Shown here piece by piece: positions 16,384-23,190 of a stretch of DNA of 30,744 bases. The notes under the pieces are model-generated. The model ran no database searches and was not told where the DNA came from. It was given only the letters and a program-made list of their open reading frames with translations. The translations under genes and the position numbers were made by a program. The stretch is from JAJPHT01 sp035526585 (GTDB taxonomy: Archaea; Thermoplasmatota; SW-10-69-26; JACQPN01; JAJPHT01), in assembly GCA_035526585.1 (NCBI GenBank), contig DATLCC010000130.1, forward strand, positions 1-30,744, given 5' to 3'. Position 1 is the first letter of the stretch. Each line of letters begins with the position of its first letter.

Positions 16384-17845
16384 AGAGCAGCAGCCGGATG
16401 AGCGGCGGCGCGAACACCGGCAGGAGGATCAGCCCGAGGATGAAGAAGCCGATGCTTCGCGTGGCGCGTCCGACGTTCATGTTGACGCGGTCGAGCTTCA
16501 TCTGCGTCTCGGCGTCCTTCCCTTTGAGCTGGAGGCCGCCCATCTCGAGGCGCTCCACTTCGAGCTGGGCGCGGTCGACGCGATAGCGTTTCATCAGGCG
16601 CTCGCTGAGGGTGGCCTTGAACATCTGGCCTCCGTCGAGCGGGCCTGCGGGGAGGGCGTTGAAGGTGCCCAGCATGAGGTTGAGCCAGACGACCCAGTAG
16701 AGGAAGCTCGCGAGGCCGAGGAAGATGGGGAGCGGGAGCGCGGCGAGGGGGCCGGTGATGGTGAAGAGGTCGCTGTAGGGGGCGCTGAGGACGTCGATGC
16801 CCTGTGTGAAGATGAAGAACGGGTAGCTGATGTAGAAGAGGAAGTTGCTGAGGCTTCCGAAGGGGTGGTGGAGCGCCACGCGGACGCCGTCGAGGCCGTC
16901 GAGGCCGATGCCGCTCACGCCGAGGAATCCCTTGCCGCGGTTCTCGGGGACGTTCTGCTCGGGCGCGACGCGCTGCATGTAGTCGTAGCGGTCGCCGAGG
17001 ACGGCTTCGGTCGTGCGCGCCTCTGCGTGGCGGGAGAAGGCGATCGTGATGCGGTCGCCGGCGCTCTTGTTCGCGAGGATCCCGGTGTATTCGGAGCGCG
17101 TCTTCACGGGCTGCCCGTCGATCGCGGTGAGGACGTCCCCTTGCTCCAGGCCGGCGAGGGCGGCGCCGCTGCCGGGCTCGACGGAGCCGACGACGACGCC
17201 TTCGCCGCCGTGGGCGATCTGCATCTGGCCGACGAAGAGCGTGCTGAGGAGGAGTCCGGCGACGAGGGCGAGCACGATGTTGGAGGTGGGGCCGGCGGCG
17301 AAGACGCGGTTCTTCTCGCGCGTCGTGGCCTTCATGAGGTCCTCGTCGTGCGGCTCGACGAAGGCGCCGACGGGCACGATGAAGAAGACGAGGCCGAGCG
17401 ACTTGACGCGCATCTTGGCGACGTAGGCCATGACGCCGTGCGATCCTTCGTGGATGACGAGGGCGACGATGAGGGCGAGGATGCCGTAGCCCACGGGGAT
17501 GAGGGGGTTCACGCCGGGGAGGCCGATGAGGAACTCGACGGGGGGAGCGTTCGCGGCCACCTCGCGCGGCTGGGTCACGTACTGGACGAGGCTCAGGATG
17601 AGGAGCGCGAAGATGGCGATGCCGACGATCCACGTGAGCACGATGCCGGCGTCGGCGACGACGTTCCAGAAGCGGCGGGGGCGCGAGACCTTCTCGATCG
17701 CGCGCTTGCCCCATTGCGTGCGCCAGAGGAGGAGCGGGCCCGTGAACTCGAAGCCGCCCGGAAGGGGCCCCTTGCGGTTGCGCAGGACGATGTAGACGCC
17801 CAGGTAGGCGGCAAGGAGGAGGGCGAAGACGACCCATCCGTTCAT
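16382..17845 (-). CDS. Site-2 protease with PDZ domain (M50)
   Basis: 487 residues. M50 proteases of the RseP/S2P type perform regulated intramembrane proteolysis. Seen: an N-terminal span (3-21), further spans before the active site, HEGSH at 132-136, and a second helix with AAGPTSNIVLALVAG. A PDZ domain (about 210-290) contains GSGAALAGLEQGDVLTAIDG. NALPAGPLDGGQ has LDGG at 403-406 (third zinc ligand), and a last hydrophobic span forms the C terminus. The N-terminal ATG 17845 lies 27-33 nt after an AT-rich CCTTAAAC box on the coding strand. It is downstream of a lipoprotein gene on the same strand and ends in strong hairpins. Substrates are unknown, but the many single-span surface proteins nearby are candidates. 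Confidence 0.92.
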   Translation of the reverse strand: MNGWVVFALLLAAYLGVYIVLRNRKGPLPGGFEFTGPLLLWRTQWGKRAIEKVSRPRRFWNVVADAGIVLTWIVGIAIFALLILSLVQYVTQPREVAANAPPVEFLIGLPGVNPLIPVGYGILALIVALVIHEGSHGVMAYVAKMRVKSLGLVFFIVPVGAFVEPHDEDLMKATTREKNRVFAAGPTSNIVLALVAGLLLSTLFVGQMQIAHGGEGVVVGSVEPGSGAALAGLEQGDVLTAIDGQPVKTRSEYTGILANKSAGDRITIAFSRHAEARTTEAVLGDRYDYMQRVAPEQNVPENRGKGFLGVSGIGLDGLDGVRVALHHPFGSLSNFLFYISYPFFIFTQGIDVLSAPYSDLFTITGPLAALPLPIFLGLASFLYWVVWLNLMLGTFNALPAGPLDGGQMFKATLSERLMKRYRVDRAQLEVERLEMGGLQLKGKDAETQMKLDRVNMNVGRATRSIGFFILGLILLPVFAPPLIRLLL

Positions 17846-17870
17846 GGACGGGGAAGACTCGGGGGGCTAC

Positions 17871-17878
17871 CGTTTAAG
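17871..17878 (-). promoter_or_regulatory. TATA-like box overlapping the lipoprotein stop codon
   Basis: On the minus strand this reads CCTTAAAC. It overlaps the TAA of the lipoprotein gene (17874-17876) and lies 26-33 nt before the site-2 protease ATG. The protease could therefore have its own leaderless transcript besides any readthrough. Confidence 0.4.
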
Positions 17879-18632
17879 GGTTGTCGGATTCGGCCGCTGG
17901 CGCGGCGACGGCCGAGTAGTCGCCCGGCGGCGCGGAGTCGTAGAACAGGCTCAGGTACACGACGAAGGACGCCTGGACCGGTCCTTTCGCGTAGACGTCC
18001 CACGTCCACGTGCCCACGAGCCCGAGCGCGTCGGCGTCAGTGATGAGGATCGTGGCGTGGCGGTCGGGCGCGCCCGGCGTGCCCCCCGCGGCGCTCCACG
18101 TGTGGCCGCTCGACGTCTCGGGGAGGGCCGAGGGGTCGGGCGGCAACGGGGCGCTCGCGTCCGGCGCGCTGAGGCCCAGGTCGAGGTCGAAATGCTCGTC
18201 GCTCCACACGAGCTCCACGACGATCCCTTGGAGCCCGGCCGCGACGTCGAACGTCTGCTTGGCGTTGTCCGCGACGGCCTGCGCGGCGGGAGTCCCGGGC
18301 CCGCCGCCAAGCGCGGTGAGCGACCCGTTCCACGACGAGACCGCGACGCGCGGCGGGGGCGGCGCGTTGGCCGGGGGCGGCGCGGCGGCGGCGCCAGCGG
18401 GCGGCGCGCTCGCGTTCGCGGGCCCGGAGGCGGGCGCGCCGCTCGTCGCGTTGCTCGACGAGGGCTTCGCGCCCTGCGTGGACGGCGGCGGCGCGGCGCT
18501 CCCGTCGTCGGGCGCGGAGGCGGTCGTGACGGGATCCCCCTCGACCGCCGGCGTGGGCGGAGCTGCTTCCTTGGCTCCGAGGCAACCGGCGGCGAGGAGG
18601 GCGATGAGGAGGATGGGGACGAGGGAGCGCAT
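17874..18632 (-). CDS. Lipoprotein with Ala/Pro/Ser linker and beta-sandwich domain
   Basis: 252 residues. The signal peptide MRSLVPILLIALLAAGC has a clean lipobox with Cys at 17. Residues 18-93 are low-complexity Ala/Pro/Ser/Gly, a flexible tether. The remaining domain is beta-rich and Trp-containing: VAVSSWNGSLTALGG..., FDLDLGLSAPDAS, TWTWDVYAKG, ending ASFVVYLSLFYDSAPPGDYSAVA. That ending aligns by eye with the last 25 residues of the lipoprotein at 9215-10060, so the two C-terminal domains are probably related. The fold resembles pre-peptidase-type domains, but no ligand is known. Its upstream side is occupied by fold-back element A. Confidence 0.78.
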   Translation of the reverse strand: MRSLVPILLIALLAAGCLGAKEAAPPTPAVEGDPVTTASAPDDGSAAPPPSTQGAKPSSSNATSGAPASGPANASAPPAGAAAAPPPANAPPPPRVAVSSWNGSLTALGGGPGTPAAQAVADNAKQTFDVAAGLQGIVVELVWSDEHFDLDLGLSAPDASAPLPPDPSALPETSSGHTWSAAGGTPGAPDRHATILITDADALGLVGTWTWDVYAKGPVQASFVVYLSLFYDSAPPGDYSAVAAPAAESDNP

Positions 18633-18713
18633 GCGTCACCAGCCGAGCGGGGGTCAAAAGGCTCGTTGGTCGCGATGGTGAAACCTCGCGCCCGACAAGG
18701 TCGGAGAACAAGG

Positions 18714-18956
18714 TTGCCTGGGGCGAAATTTTTCTGAGGAAAAATTTCGCGATGCCTGACAAGCAAGGATGGGGGTGACTGGGATGTGACCGGACCTAGC
18801 CCATCCACCCGATTGATGTAACCATCCGGTTACGTATTCTCTCCATGGTCCGTGGCGAATACTGAGCACAGCGCGGCGGCTCAGACAACCCCGTCACTCC
18901 CATCCTTGCTTGTTGGAGGACCCAAAATTTTTCCGCAGAAAAATTTCGGCCCTGAA
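18714..18956. mobile_element. Fold-back element copy A (about 243 bp)
   Basis: The left hairpin (18723-18750) has 12-bp arms GCGAAATTTTTC / GAAAAATTTCGC and loop TGAG. It is followed by CAAGCAAGGATGGGGGTGAC (18760-18779), a central palindrome GTAACCATCCGGTTAC (18818-18833), the inverted motif GTCACTCCCATCCTTGCTTG (18893-18912), and a right hairpin (18925-18946) whose loop is CGCA (TGCG read inward). In this copy the inverted symmetry reaches further out: AGGTCGGAGA (18698-18707) mirrors TCTCCGACCT (18965-18974). No ORF lies inside. It fills the gap between the thiI-like gene's 3' end and the lipoprotein's 5' end. MITE-like mobility or a regulatory role is inference. Confidence 0.75.
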
Positions 18957-18978
18957 GAGAACGCTCTCCGACCTCGCG

Positions 18979-19599
18979 TCAGGAGGCCATGACCACGCGC
19001 GCCGACGCGAGCCCGCGCTTCACGAGCGAGGGGATGTCCAGGCGCCCCTCCTCCTTCTCGACGCGTTCGAGGGAGGCACCGGTGGACGGGTGGGAGGGGC
19101 CGAGGACGTCGCACACTTCGGGGCCGACGCTGATCTCGTACGTGCCGATCTCTTTCGCAGTGTCGATGATATCTACCTTGTCCCATGCGATGAGCGGGCG
19201 AAGGACGGGGAGCGGCGATGCGCGGTCGATCGAGCTCAGGTTGGGGAGCGTCTGGCTGCTGACCTGGCCGACGTTCTCGCCCGTCGCGAGCGCCTCGCAG
19301 CCAAGGCCCGGCGCCATCGCGCCGGCGACGCGCGCCATGAGGCGCTTGGACAGCACGAAATACAGGCGCTGGTCGGCCTTCTGGGTGAGCTCCCCAAAGA
19401 GCGGCCCGGCCGCAACGACGTGCACGCGCGCGATGCCGAGGTGCTTCGCGAGCGCGACGCACTTCTTCTCCGCCGCGTCGTCCGTGAACGGCTCCAGCGA
19501 GAAGTGGACGGCCTCGAGCTCGACGCCCTGCTCCTGGAGGAGCTTCGCCGCCACGGGGCTGTCGAAGCCGCCCGAGAGCAGCAGGAGCGCGCGCGTCAT
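18979..19599 (-). CDS. ThiI-type PP-loop sulfurtransferase domain protein (short form)
   Basis: 206 residues. ThiI adenylates tRNA U8 and transfers sulfur to make 4-thiouridine. The ATP-binding PP-loop is at the very N terminus (LLLSGGFDSPVAAKLL), and the ThiI-specific segment ATGENVGQVSSQTLPNLSSI is present (about 105-124), followed by RPLIAWDKVDIIDTAKEIGT. Full-length ThiI begins with ferredoxin-like and THUMP domains, which are absent here, and there is no C-terminal rhodanese. A separate THUMP partner, or a different thiolation target, is therefore possible. GGAGGG lies directly before ATG 19599, and an AT-rich TTTTCTA box lies about 25 nt upstream. Confidence 0.82.
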   Translation of the reverse strand: MTRALLLLSGGFDSPVAAKLLQEQGVELEAVHFSLEPFTDDAAEKKCVALAKHLGIARVHVVAAGPLFGELTQKADQRLYFVLSKRLMARVAGAMAPGLGCEALATGENVGQVSSQTLPNLSSIDRASPLPVLRPLIAWDKVDIIDTAKEIGTYEISVGPEVCDVLGPSHPSTGASLERVEKEEGRLDIPSLVKRGLASARVVMAS

Positions 19600-19669
19600 C
19601 CCTCCGGGCCAGGGCGCGCTCCCCTAGAAAAGGGTTCGCGGTCATATCCGAAGCCGGACGCGAGCCCTC

Positions 19670-19942
19670 ATGCTCCGCGCGCGGCGTCCGAGATGCATGC
19701 GCGCCCTCGTGCTCACCCTCGCCCTCCTCGGCCTCGCGGCCGCTCCCACCGTCGGCGCCACCGCTTCATGCAGCTCGACGGGCGGCTTCCACGTCGAGGT
19801 CCCGAACACGGACGTCTCGATCACCGTGTACCAGGGCGCGTATCCCGTGTCCGTGATCGTGGACCTCGGGAACGACAACGACATCTGCTCCGACCAGACG
19901 ATCGACTCGCTCGGGCTCCCGCCGCTGCCCGTGCTCCCCTGA
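19670..19942 (+). CDS. Small secreted protein, unknown function
   Basis: 90 residues from ATG 19670, or 81 from ATG 19697. The N terminus is a signal peptide: MRALVLTLALLGLAAAPTVG, preceded by a basic MLRARRPRC if the first ATG is used. A TATA-like TCATATCC at 19642-19649 lies about 22-28 nt before 19670 and favours it. The mature part of about 60 residues contains two Cys (SCSSTGG, DICSDQ) that could form a disulfide, and a beta-rich middle (HVEVPNTDVSITVYQGAYPVSVIVDLG). It ends Pro-rich. No family recognised. It runs convergently into the zinc-ribbon gene. Confidence 0.6.
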   Translation: MLRARRPRCMRALVLTLALLGLAAAPTVGATASCSSTGGFHVEVPNTDVSITVYQGAYPVSVIVDLGNDNDICSDQTIDSLGLPPLPVLP

Positions 19943-19944
19943 TC

Positions 19945-20067
19945 TCACTTCTTCTGGCCCTTGATCTGCGTCCAGTCGAAGTACTTCCCGCACTTCTTGC
20001 AGCGCCACTTGTTGGCGATCACGAAAACGACGGCCCGCTCCGAACAGTTCGGGCACGTCTCCACCAT
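19945..20067 (-). CDS. 40-residue zinc-ribbon protein
   Basis: A very short gene. The product begins MVETCPNCSERAVVF and continues through ANKWRCKKCGKYFDW to the basic end QIKGQKK. CPNC and CKKCG form a classic two-knuckle zinc ribbon with a beta-hairpin between them, and the sequence is rich in Lys/Arg, as in RNA- or ribosome-associated ribbons. The stop TGA (19945-19947) is 2 nt beyond the stop of the convergent gene. The frame is closed upstream by a stop near 20116, so the ATG at 20067 is the only reasonable start. Its exact family is not identified. Confidence 0.65.
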   Translation of the reverse strand: MVETCPNCSERAVVFVIANKWRCKKCGKYFDWTQIKGQKK

Positions 20068-20118
20068 GCTCCGTCCGAGCGCGTGGTGCGGCTTGAAGCT
20101 TCGGGATTCTGCGAGTCG

Positions 20119-20682
20119 TCACTGCTTGATCGTCGCCGAGACGCCGCCCGTGGCGGGAAGCGCGCCCGCGAGCGTGGTCGAGGGGGAGAGCCCGACGGTG
20201 ACGTCGAGCGCGAAGCCCGATGCCGGCGCGCCGATGCACGAGCCGCCCGCGAACGACTGCGCGACGACGCGGCCGGCGATCGCATCGAGGTCGTACGCGA
20301 ACAGGACCGCGCCGTCGTTGATGCTTCCTCGGCAAACCGCGCTCAGTGCGTAATGGCCGCTGAAGAATTCTCGCAGGATGGGCCCGCTCGTCGTGGTCGG
20401 GCAGATGCCGGCACCGACGATGGCGCTCGTGACGACGTTCGCCTGGAGCGACCGCGCCTCGTCGATGACGAAGCCTCCGACGCGCTCCGTGTGCGTCGCA
20501 TGCGCGCCCGCGGTCTGCGCCGCGCCGGGACCCGCGCAATCGAAGTGCTGGAACTGGGGCGCGGCTGCGGCGGCGCTCGCGCCGCCCGCAAGGACCGCGG
20601 GCACGCCGACGAGCGCGCCGTCCGCGGTGGCCGACCAGAGCGGAAGAAGAGCCAAGACGAGGAGAAGAACGACCGGCCGCAC
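20119..20682 (-). CDS. Secreted protein of unknown function
   Basis: 187 residues from GTG 20682. The N terminus MRPVVLLLVLALLPLWSATA is a signal peptide. The mature protein is Ala/Gly-rich and beta-prone with four Cys (DCAGPG, GICPTT, VCRGSI, SCIGAP), which could form two disulfides. No anchor or catalytic motif is visible. An out-of-frame ATG overlaps the GTG, but only the GTG frame gives a signal peptide and a long frame. It lies downstream of the PUA gene across a hairpin-rich gap and upstream of the zinc-ribbon gene on the same strand. Confidence 0.68.
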   Translation of the reverse strand: MRPVVLLLVLALLPLWSATADGALVGVPAVLAGGASAAAAAPQFQHFDCAGPGAAQTAGAHATHTERVGGFVIDEARSLQANVVTSAIVGAGICPTTTSGPILREFFSGHYALSAVCRGSINDGAVLFAYDLDAIAGRVVAQSFAGGSCIGAPASGFALDVTVGLSPSTTLAGALPATGGVSATIKQ

Positions 20683-20730
20683 ATGCCGAGAACCCGCGGA
20701 GGATGCATGAGCCTTGACGCGAGACCATGT

Positions 20731-20821
20731 GGCGCGCCGCAGCGCGCCGAAAGCCGAGACCTCACGACGCGCTTGCGCGCGCGTCTTGGTCCTCGCTGCG
20801 CTGCGGTCACGCCGTGAGGTC
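20731..20821 (-). terminator. Hairpin cluster after the PUA gene
   Basis: GACCTCACG (20758-20766) and CGTGAGGTC (20813-20821, including the last codons of the PUA gene) form a 9-bp outer stem. Within it, GACGCGC / GCGCGTC can pair. A further perfect hairpin GGCGCGC-CGCA-GCGCGCC is at 20731-20748. There is no T run. A role in termination or 3'-end stability is inferred. Confidence 0.4.
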
Positions 20822-21307
20822 GAGGTTCCACATCTCGTCGCCGACGCGGTGCAGGTTCTTGATCGCCTTGCCCTTGGGCCCGCGCGGCATCTGCGCCCCC
20901 GGCACGAGCGCCTCGCCGACGGCGAGGGGGACCTTGTTCTTCTCGTCGCGCACCCATACGAAGTCGCCGGGCATGATGCCGGGATCCGCCTCGGTGATGC
21001 CCGGCGCCATGATGTCCGCGCCGTTGTTCACGAACTTGATCGCGCCCATGTCGACGGTCACGTAGCGCTTCGTCGGCTTCCTCTGCATGAGCAGACGACA
21101 AGTGGGCGCGATCCTCTCGGGCTCGCGCTGGATGAACGCGACGATGCGGCCGCCCGCGATGAGCACGTCGTGCTCGCCCGCATCCGCACGCTCGGTCGTC
21201 GGCGGGAAAGGGTCCGGGATGCCGAACGCATCCGCCAGGCTCTGCGCGAGGCGCGCGGCGTCCTTCTCTCGCATGCGCGCGCGGTGCCTGAGGCGGAGGT
21301 CCGTCAT
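20807..21307 (-). CDS. PUA-domain RNA-binding protein, MCT-1/Tma20-like
   Basis: 166 residues. Archaeal relatives of MCT-1 have an N-terminal alpha/beta domain and a C-terminal PUA domain that binds structured RNA; the eukaryotic relatives act with the ribosome. Here the first part (MTDLRLRHRARMREKDAARL to about residue 85) is followed by a PUA domain (about 88-162) with RYVTVDMGAIKFVNNGADIM, GITEADPGIMPGDFVWVRDE and PLAVGEA. ATG 21307 was chosen; the open frame continues upstream into element B (to 21415) and that part is not coding-like. Element B lies only about 60 nt upstream and may contain or influence its promoter. Confidence 0.85.
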   Translation of the reverse strand: MTDLRLRHRARMREKDAARLAQSLADAFGIPDPFPPTTERADAGEHDVLIAGGRIVAFIQREPERIAPTCRLLMQRKPTKRYVTVDMGAIKFVNNGADIMAPGITEADPGIMPGDFVWVRDEKNKVPLAVGEALVPGAQMPRGPKGKAIKNLHRVGDEMWNLDLTA

Positions 21308-21366
21308 GCGGCGCGCAGCCTCGCACTCGGGTAAGAGCGTAACGCTTCGACGGGCCCGCTCCATCG

Positions 21367-21608
21367 TTGCCTGGGCCGAAATTTTTCTGCGGAAAGATTT
21401 CGGGTCCCCCACCAAGCAAGGATGGGAGTGACGCGAGCGTGAGAGGGCCCACGCGTCTCATCGTGGGCGCCTCCGACGGCCCGACAACATGTAACCGGAT
21501 GGTTACATCCACACGGTTGGTGGGGGGCCGCCCCGACATCCCTGTCACCCCCATCCTCGCTTGTCAGGCATCGCGAAATTTTCATCAGAAAATTTCGCCC
21601 CAGACAGG
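21367..21608. mobile_element. Fold-back element copy B (about 242 bp, inverted relative to A)
   Basis: The left hairpin is 21377-21402 (11-bp stem with one T-G pair, loop TGCG). The subterminal motif CAAGCAAGGATGGGAGTGAC is at 21413-21432 and the central palindrome ATGTAACCGGATGGTTACAT at 21489-21508. The inverted motif GTCACCCCCATCCTCGCTTG is at 21544-21563. The right hairpin is 21573-21598 (11-bp arms GCGAAATTTTC / GAAAATTTCGC). Read on the minus strand, its centre is identical to that of A over 16 nt. The spacings from centre to motifs (37 and 58 nt) match A (38 and 59 nt) in reverse order. It lies between the divergent PUA and LVIVD genes. Confidence 0.75.
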
Positions 21609-21682
21609 GGTGCGCCCCGGCCTGCATGGAGAACGACCAGGCGCCGCAATCCTCAAACGGCGCCCCCGCCGCTGTGCGAGCG

Positions 21683-23107
21683 ATGTTCGCGCGCCGCCTG
21701 CTCCTTGTCGCGGTCGTGCTCGCAGGGTGCGCGAGCGCGCCCTCCGGGCCGGACGCGGCCGCGATCACCGATCCCTCCGAGCTCGCGCGGCTGATCGGCG
21801 AGCCCATCGAGCAGATCCACGACCACACGGACCCCGCGCAGCATGTCGGCGCCTATGGGCTGCGCCTCGTCGCGTGGGACCCGCTCATCCCTGACGAGAT
21901 CGGCACGGAGGGCTTCGCCGCCATGCGCATCGTCGACGACGTGGCCTACATCGGCACGGACGGCGCGCACGCGGGCTTCCTCATGGTCGACGTGAGCGAT
22001 CCCGCGAAGCCGGTGCTGCTCTCCCAATACGTGACGCCCGGCGGCGCGAGCCAGGAGGCCGTCCCCTCGTCGGACGGGAACTGGGTCTTCCTCAACCTGC
22101 AGCGCCAGCCCGGCGCCGCAGACCTGCTCGCCGATCCCGCGCGCGGCACGGGCACCGGGATCCAGATCGTCGACGTCTCGGACAGGGCGAACCCGCGCTT
22201 CGAGTCGTTCGTCCCCGTGGAGCTCCTGGGCACGCACGTCATGATGTACTTCGAATGGCAGGGCAAGCAGTACCTCGTGTACAACGGGCAACCGCAGCGC
22301 CAGTCGCTCCCCACCGGCAGCGTCTACACGCCGCCGCCCGGGAACGACGTGAAGATCGCGGAGTTCACCGAGATCGCGGGGAAGCGCACGCTTCGGCCCG
22401 TGGGCGACTTCCGCTTGCCGGATTCCTTCTCCGCGATGACGTCGCAAGGGTGCTTCCCGCACGACCAGTACGTCTCCGAGCACCCGATCACGCACCAGCT
22501 CATCCTGTACGTGGCGCATTGGGACTGCGGCGCCGTCACCGTCGACCTCAGCGACCCCAGCATGCCGCAGCTCCTCGACGTGGACAACGTCGTCGAGCCT
22601 TCGACCCGCGACCGCATCCACTACTTCCGCCCTGACCCGACCCCGCGCGGCGGCCGCATCGTCGCGTACAGCGGGCCGGAGATCGATATCAGCCCCGGCG
22701 AGCCGGGGTATCTTCGCAGCTACGACGTGACGGATCCGGCTGATATCAGGCAGATCGGCGCGTGGCGCCTTCCGGGCGAGGTGGAGAACGACAAGCCGTT
22801 CGTCTTCAGCCCGCACAACTTCGACTTCAACGGCGACGTGCTCGCGCTCGCCCACTATCACGCGGGCGTGTGGCTCCTGAACATCAGCGACCCCGAGCAT
22901 CCGAGCGCGATGGGGTACTACTTCCCGCACGGCAACGAGACCGACCCGTACCACGGCCCCGAGGTGTGGCGCAAGACGCCCAACTTCCCCGAGCCGTACT
23001 TCCCCAACGTGTACGAGGTGAAGTGGCACCGGGGGTACATCCTCGTCTCCGAGCGCGGATCCGGGCTCTACGTGCTGGAGCTCGCGCCTGGATATCAGCG
23101 GCCGTGA
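21683..23107 (+). CDS. LVIVD-repeat beta-propeller lipoprotein
   Basis: 474 residues from ATG 21683; an in-frame ATG at 21626 would add 19 non-signal residues ahead of the signal peptide, so it was rejected. MFARRLLLVAVVLAGC carries a lipobox with Cys at 16. The rest is a propeller of LVIVD-type blades: FLMVDVSDPAKPVLL, IQIVDVSDRANPRF, VTVDLSDPSMPQLL, LRSYDVTDPADIRQI and VWLLNISDPEHPSAM. Several His-rich segments (QIHDHTDPAQH near the N terminus, SPHNFDF, LAHYHAG, FPHGNETDPYHG) could bind metal, though no enzyme family is assigned. It is exported and lipid-anchored. Element B is just upstream, and a strong stem-loop follows the stop. Confidence 0.85.
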   Translation: MFARRLLLVAVVLAGCASAPSGPDAAAITDPSELARLIGEPIEQIHDHTDPAQHVGAYGLRLVAWDPLIPDEIGTEGFAAMRIVDDVAYIGTDGAHAGFLMVDVSDPAKPVLLSQYVTPGGASQEAVPSSDGNWVFLNLQRQPGAADLLADPARGTGTGIQIVDVSDRANPRFESFVPVELLGTHVMMYFEWQGKQYLVYNGQPQRQSLPTGSVYTPPPGNDVKIAEFTEIAGKRTLRPVGDFRLPDSFSAMTSQGCFPHDQYVSEHPITHQLILYVAHWDCGAVTVDLSDPSMPQLLDVDNVVEPSTRDRIHYFRPDPTPRGGRIVAYSGPEIDISPGEPGYLRSYDVTDPADIRQIGAWRLPGEVENDKPFVFSPHNFDFNGDVLALAHYHAGVWLLNISDPEHPSAMGYYFPHGNETDPYHGPEVWRKTPNFPEPYFPNVYEVKWHRGYILVSERGSGLYVLELAPGYQRP

Positions 23108-23113
23108 AACTCG

Positions 23114-23168
23114 CCCTCGCGCTCTTGCTCTTCCTCGCGCTGAGGTAGGGAAAGCAAGAGCGCGAGGG
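23114..23168 (+). terminator. 16-bp perfect stem-loop after the LVIVD gene
   Basis: CCCTCGCGCTCTTGCT (23114-23129) and AGCAAGAGCGCGAGGG (23153-23168) form a perfect 16-bp stem with a 23-nt loop, 7 nt after the stop codon. There is no T run, so it may be a 3'-end stabiliser rather than a true terminator. It ends about 20 nt before element C. Confidence 0.55.
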
Positions 23169-23190
23169 GAGCTTAGGACATCGCGCGTCA

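Noticed and set aside
16175..18043. Long plus-strand frame across the PDZ site-2 protease
   Set aside because: Asp/Glu/Val-rich shadow of the minus-strand gene without recognisable domains.
21626..21682. Upstream ATG 21626 as start of the LVIVD lipoprotein
   Set aside because: It would bury the lipobox signal peptide behind 19 polar residues; ATG 21683 gives a normal lipoprotein N terminus.
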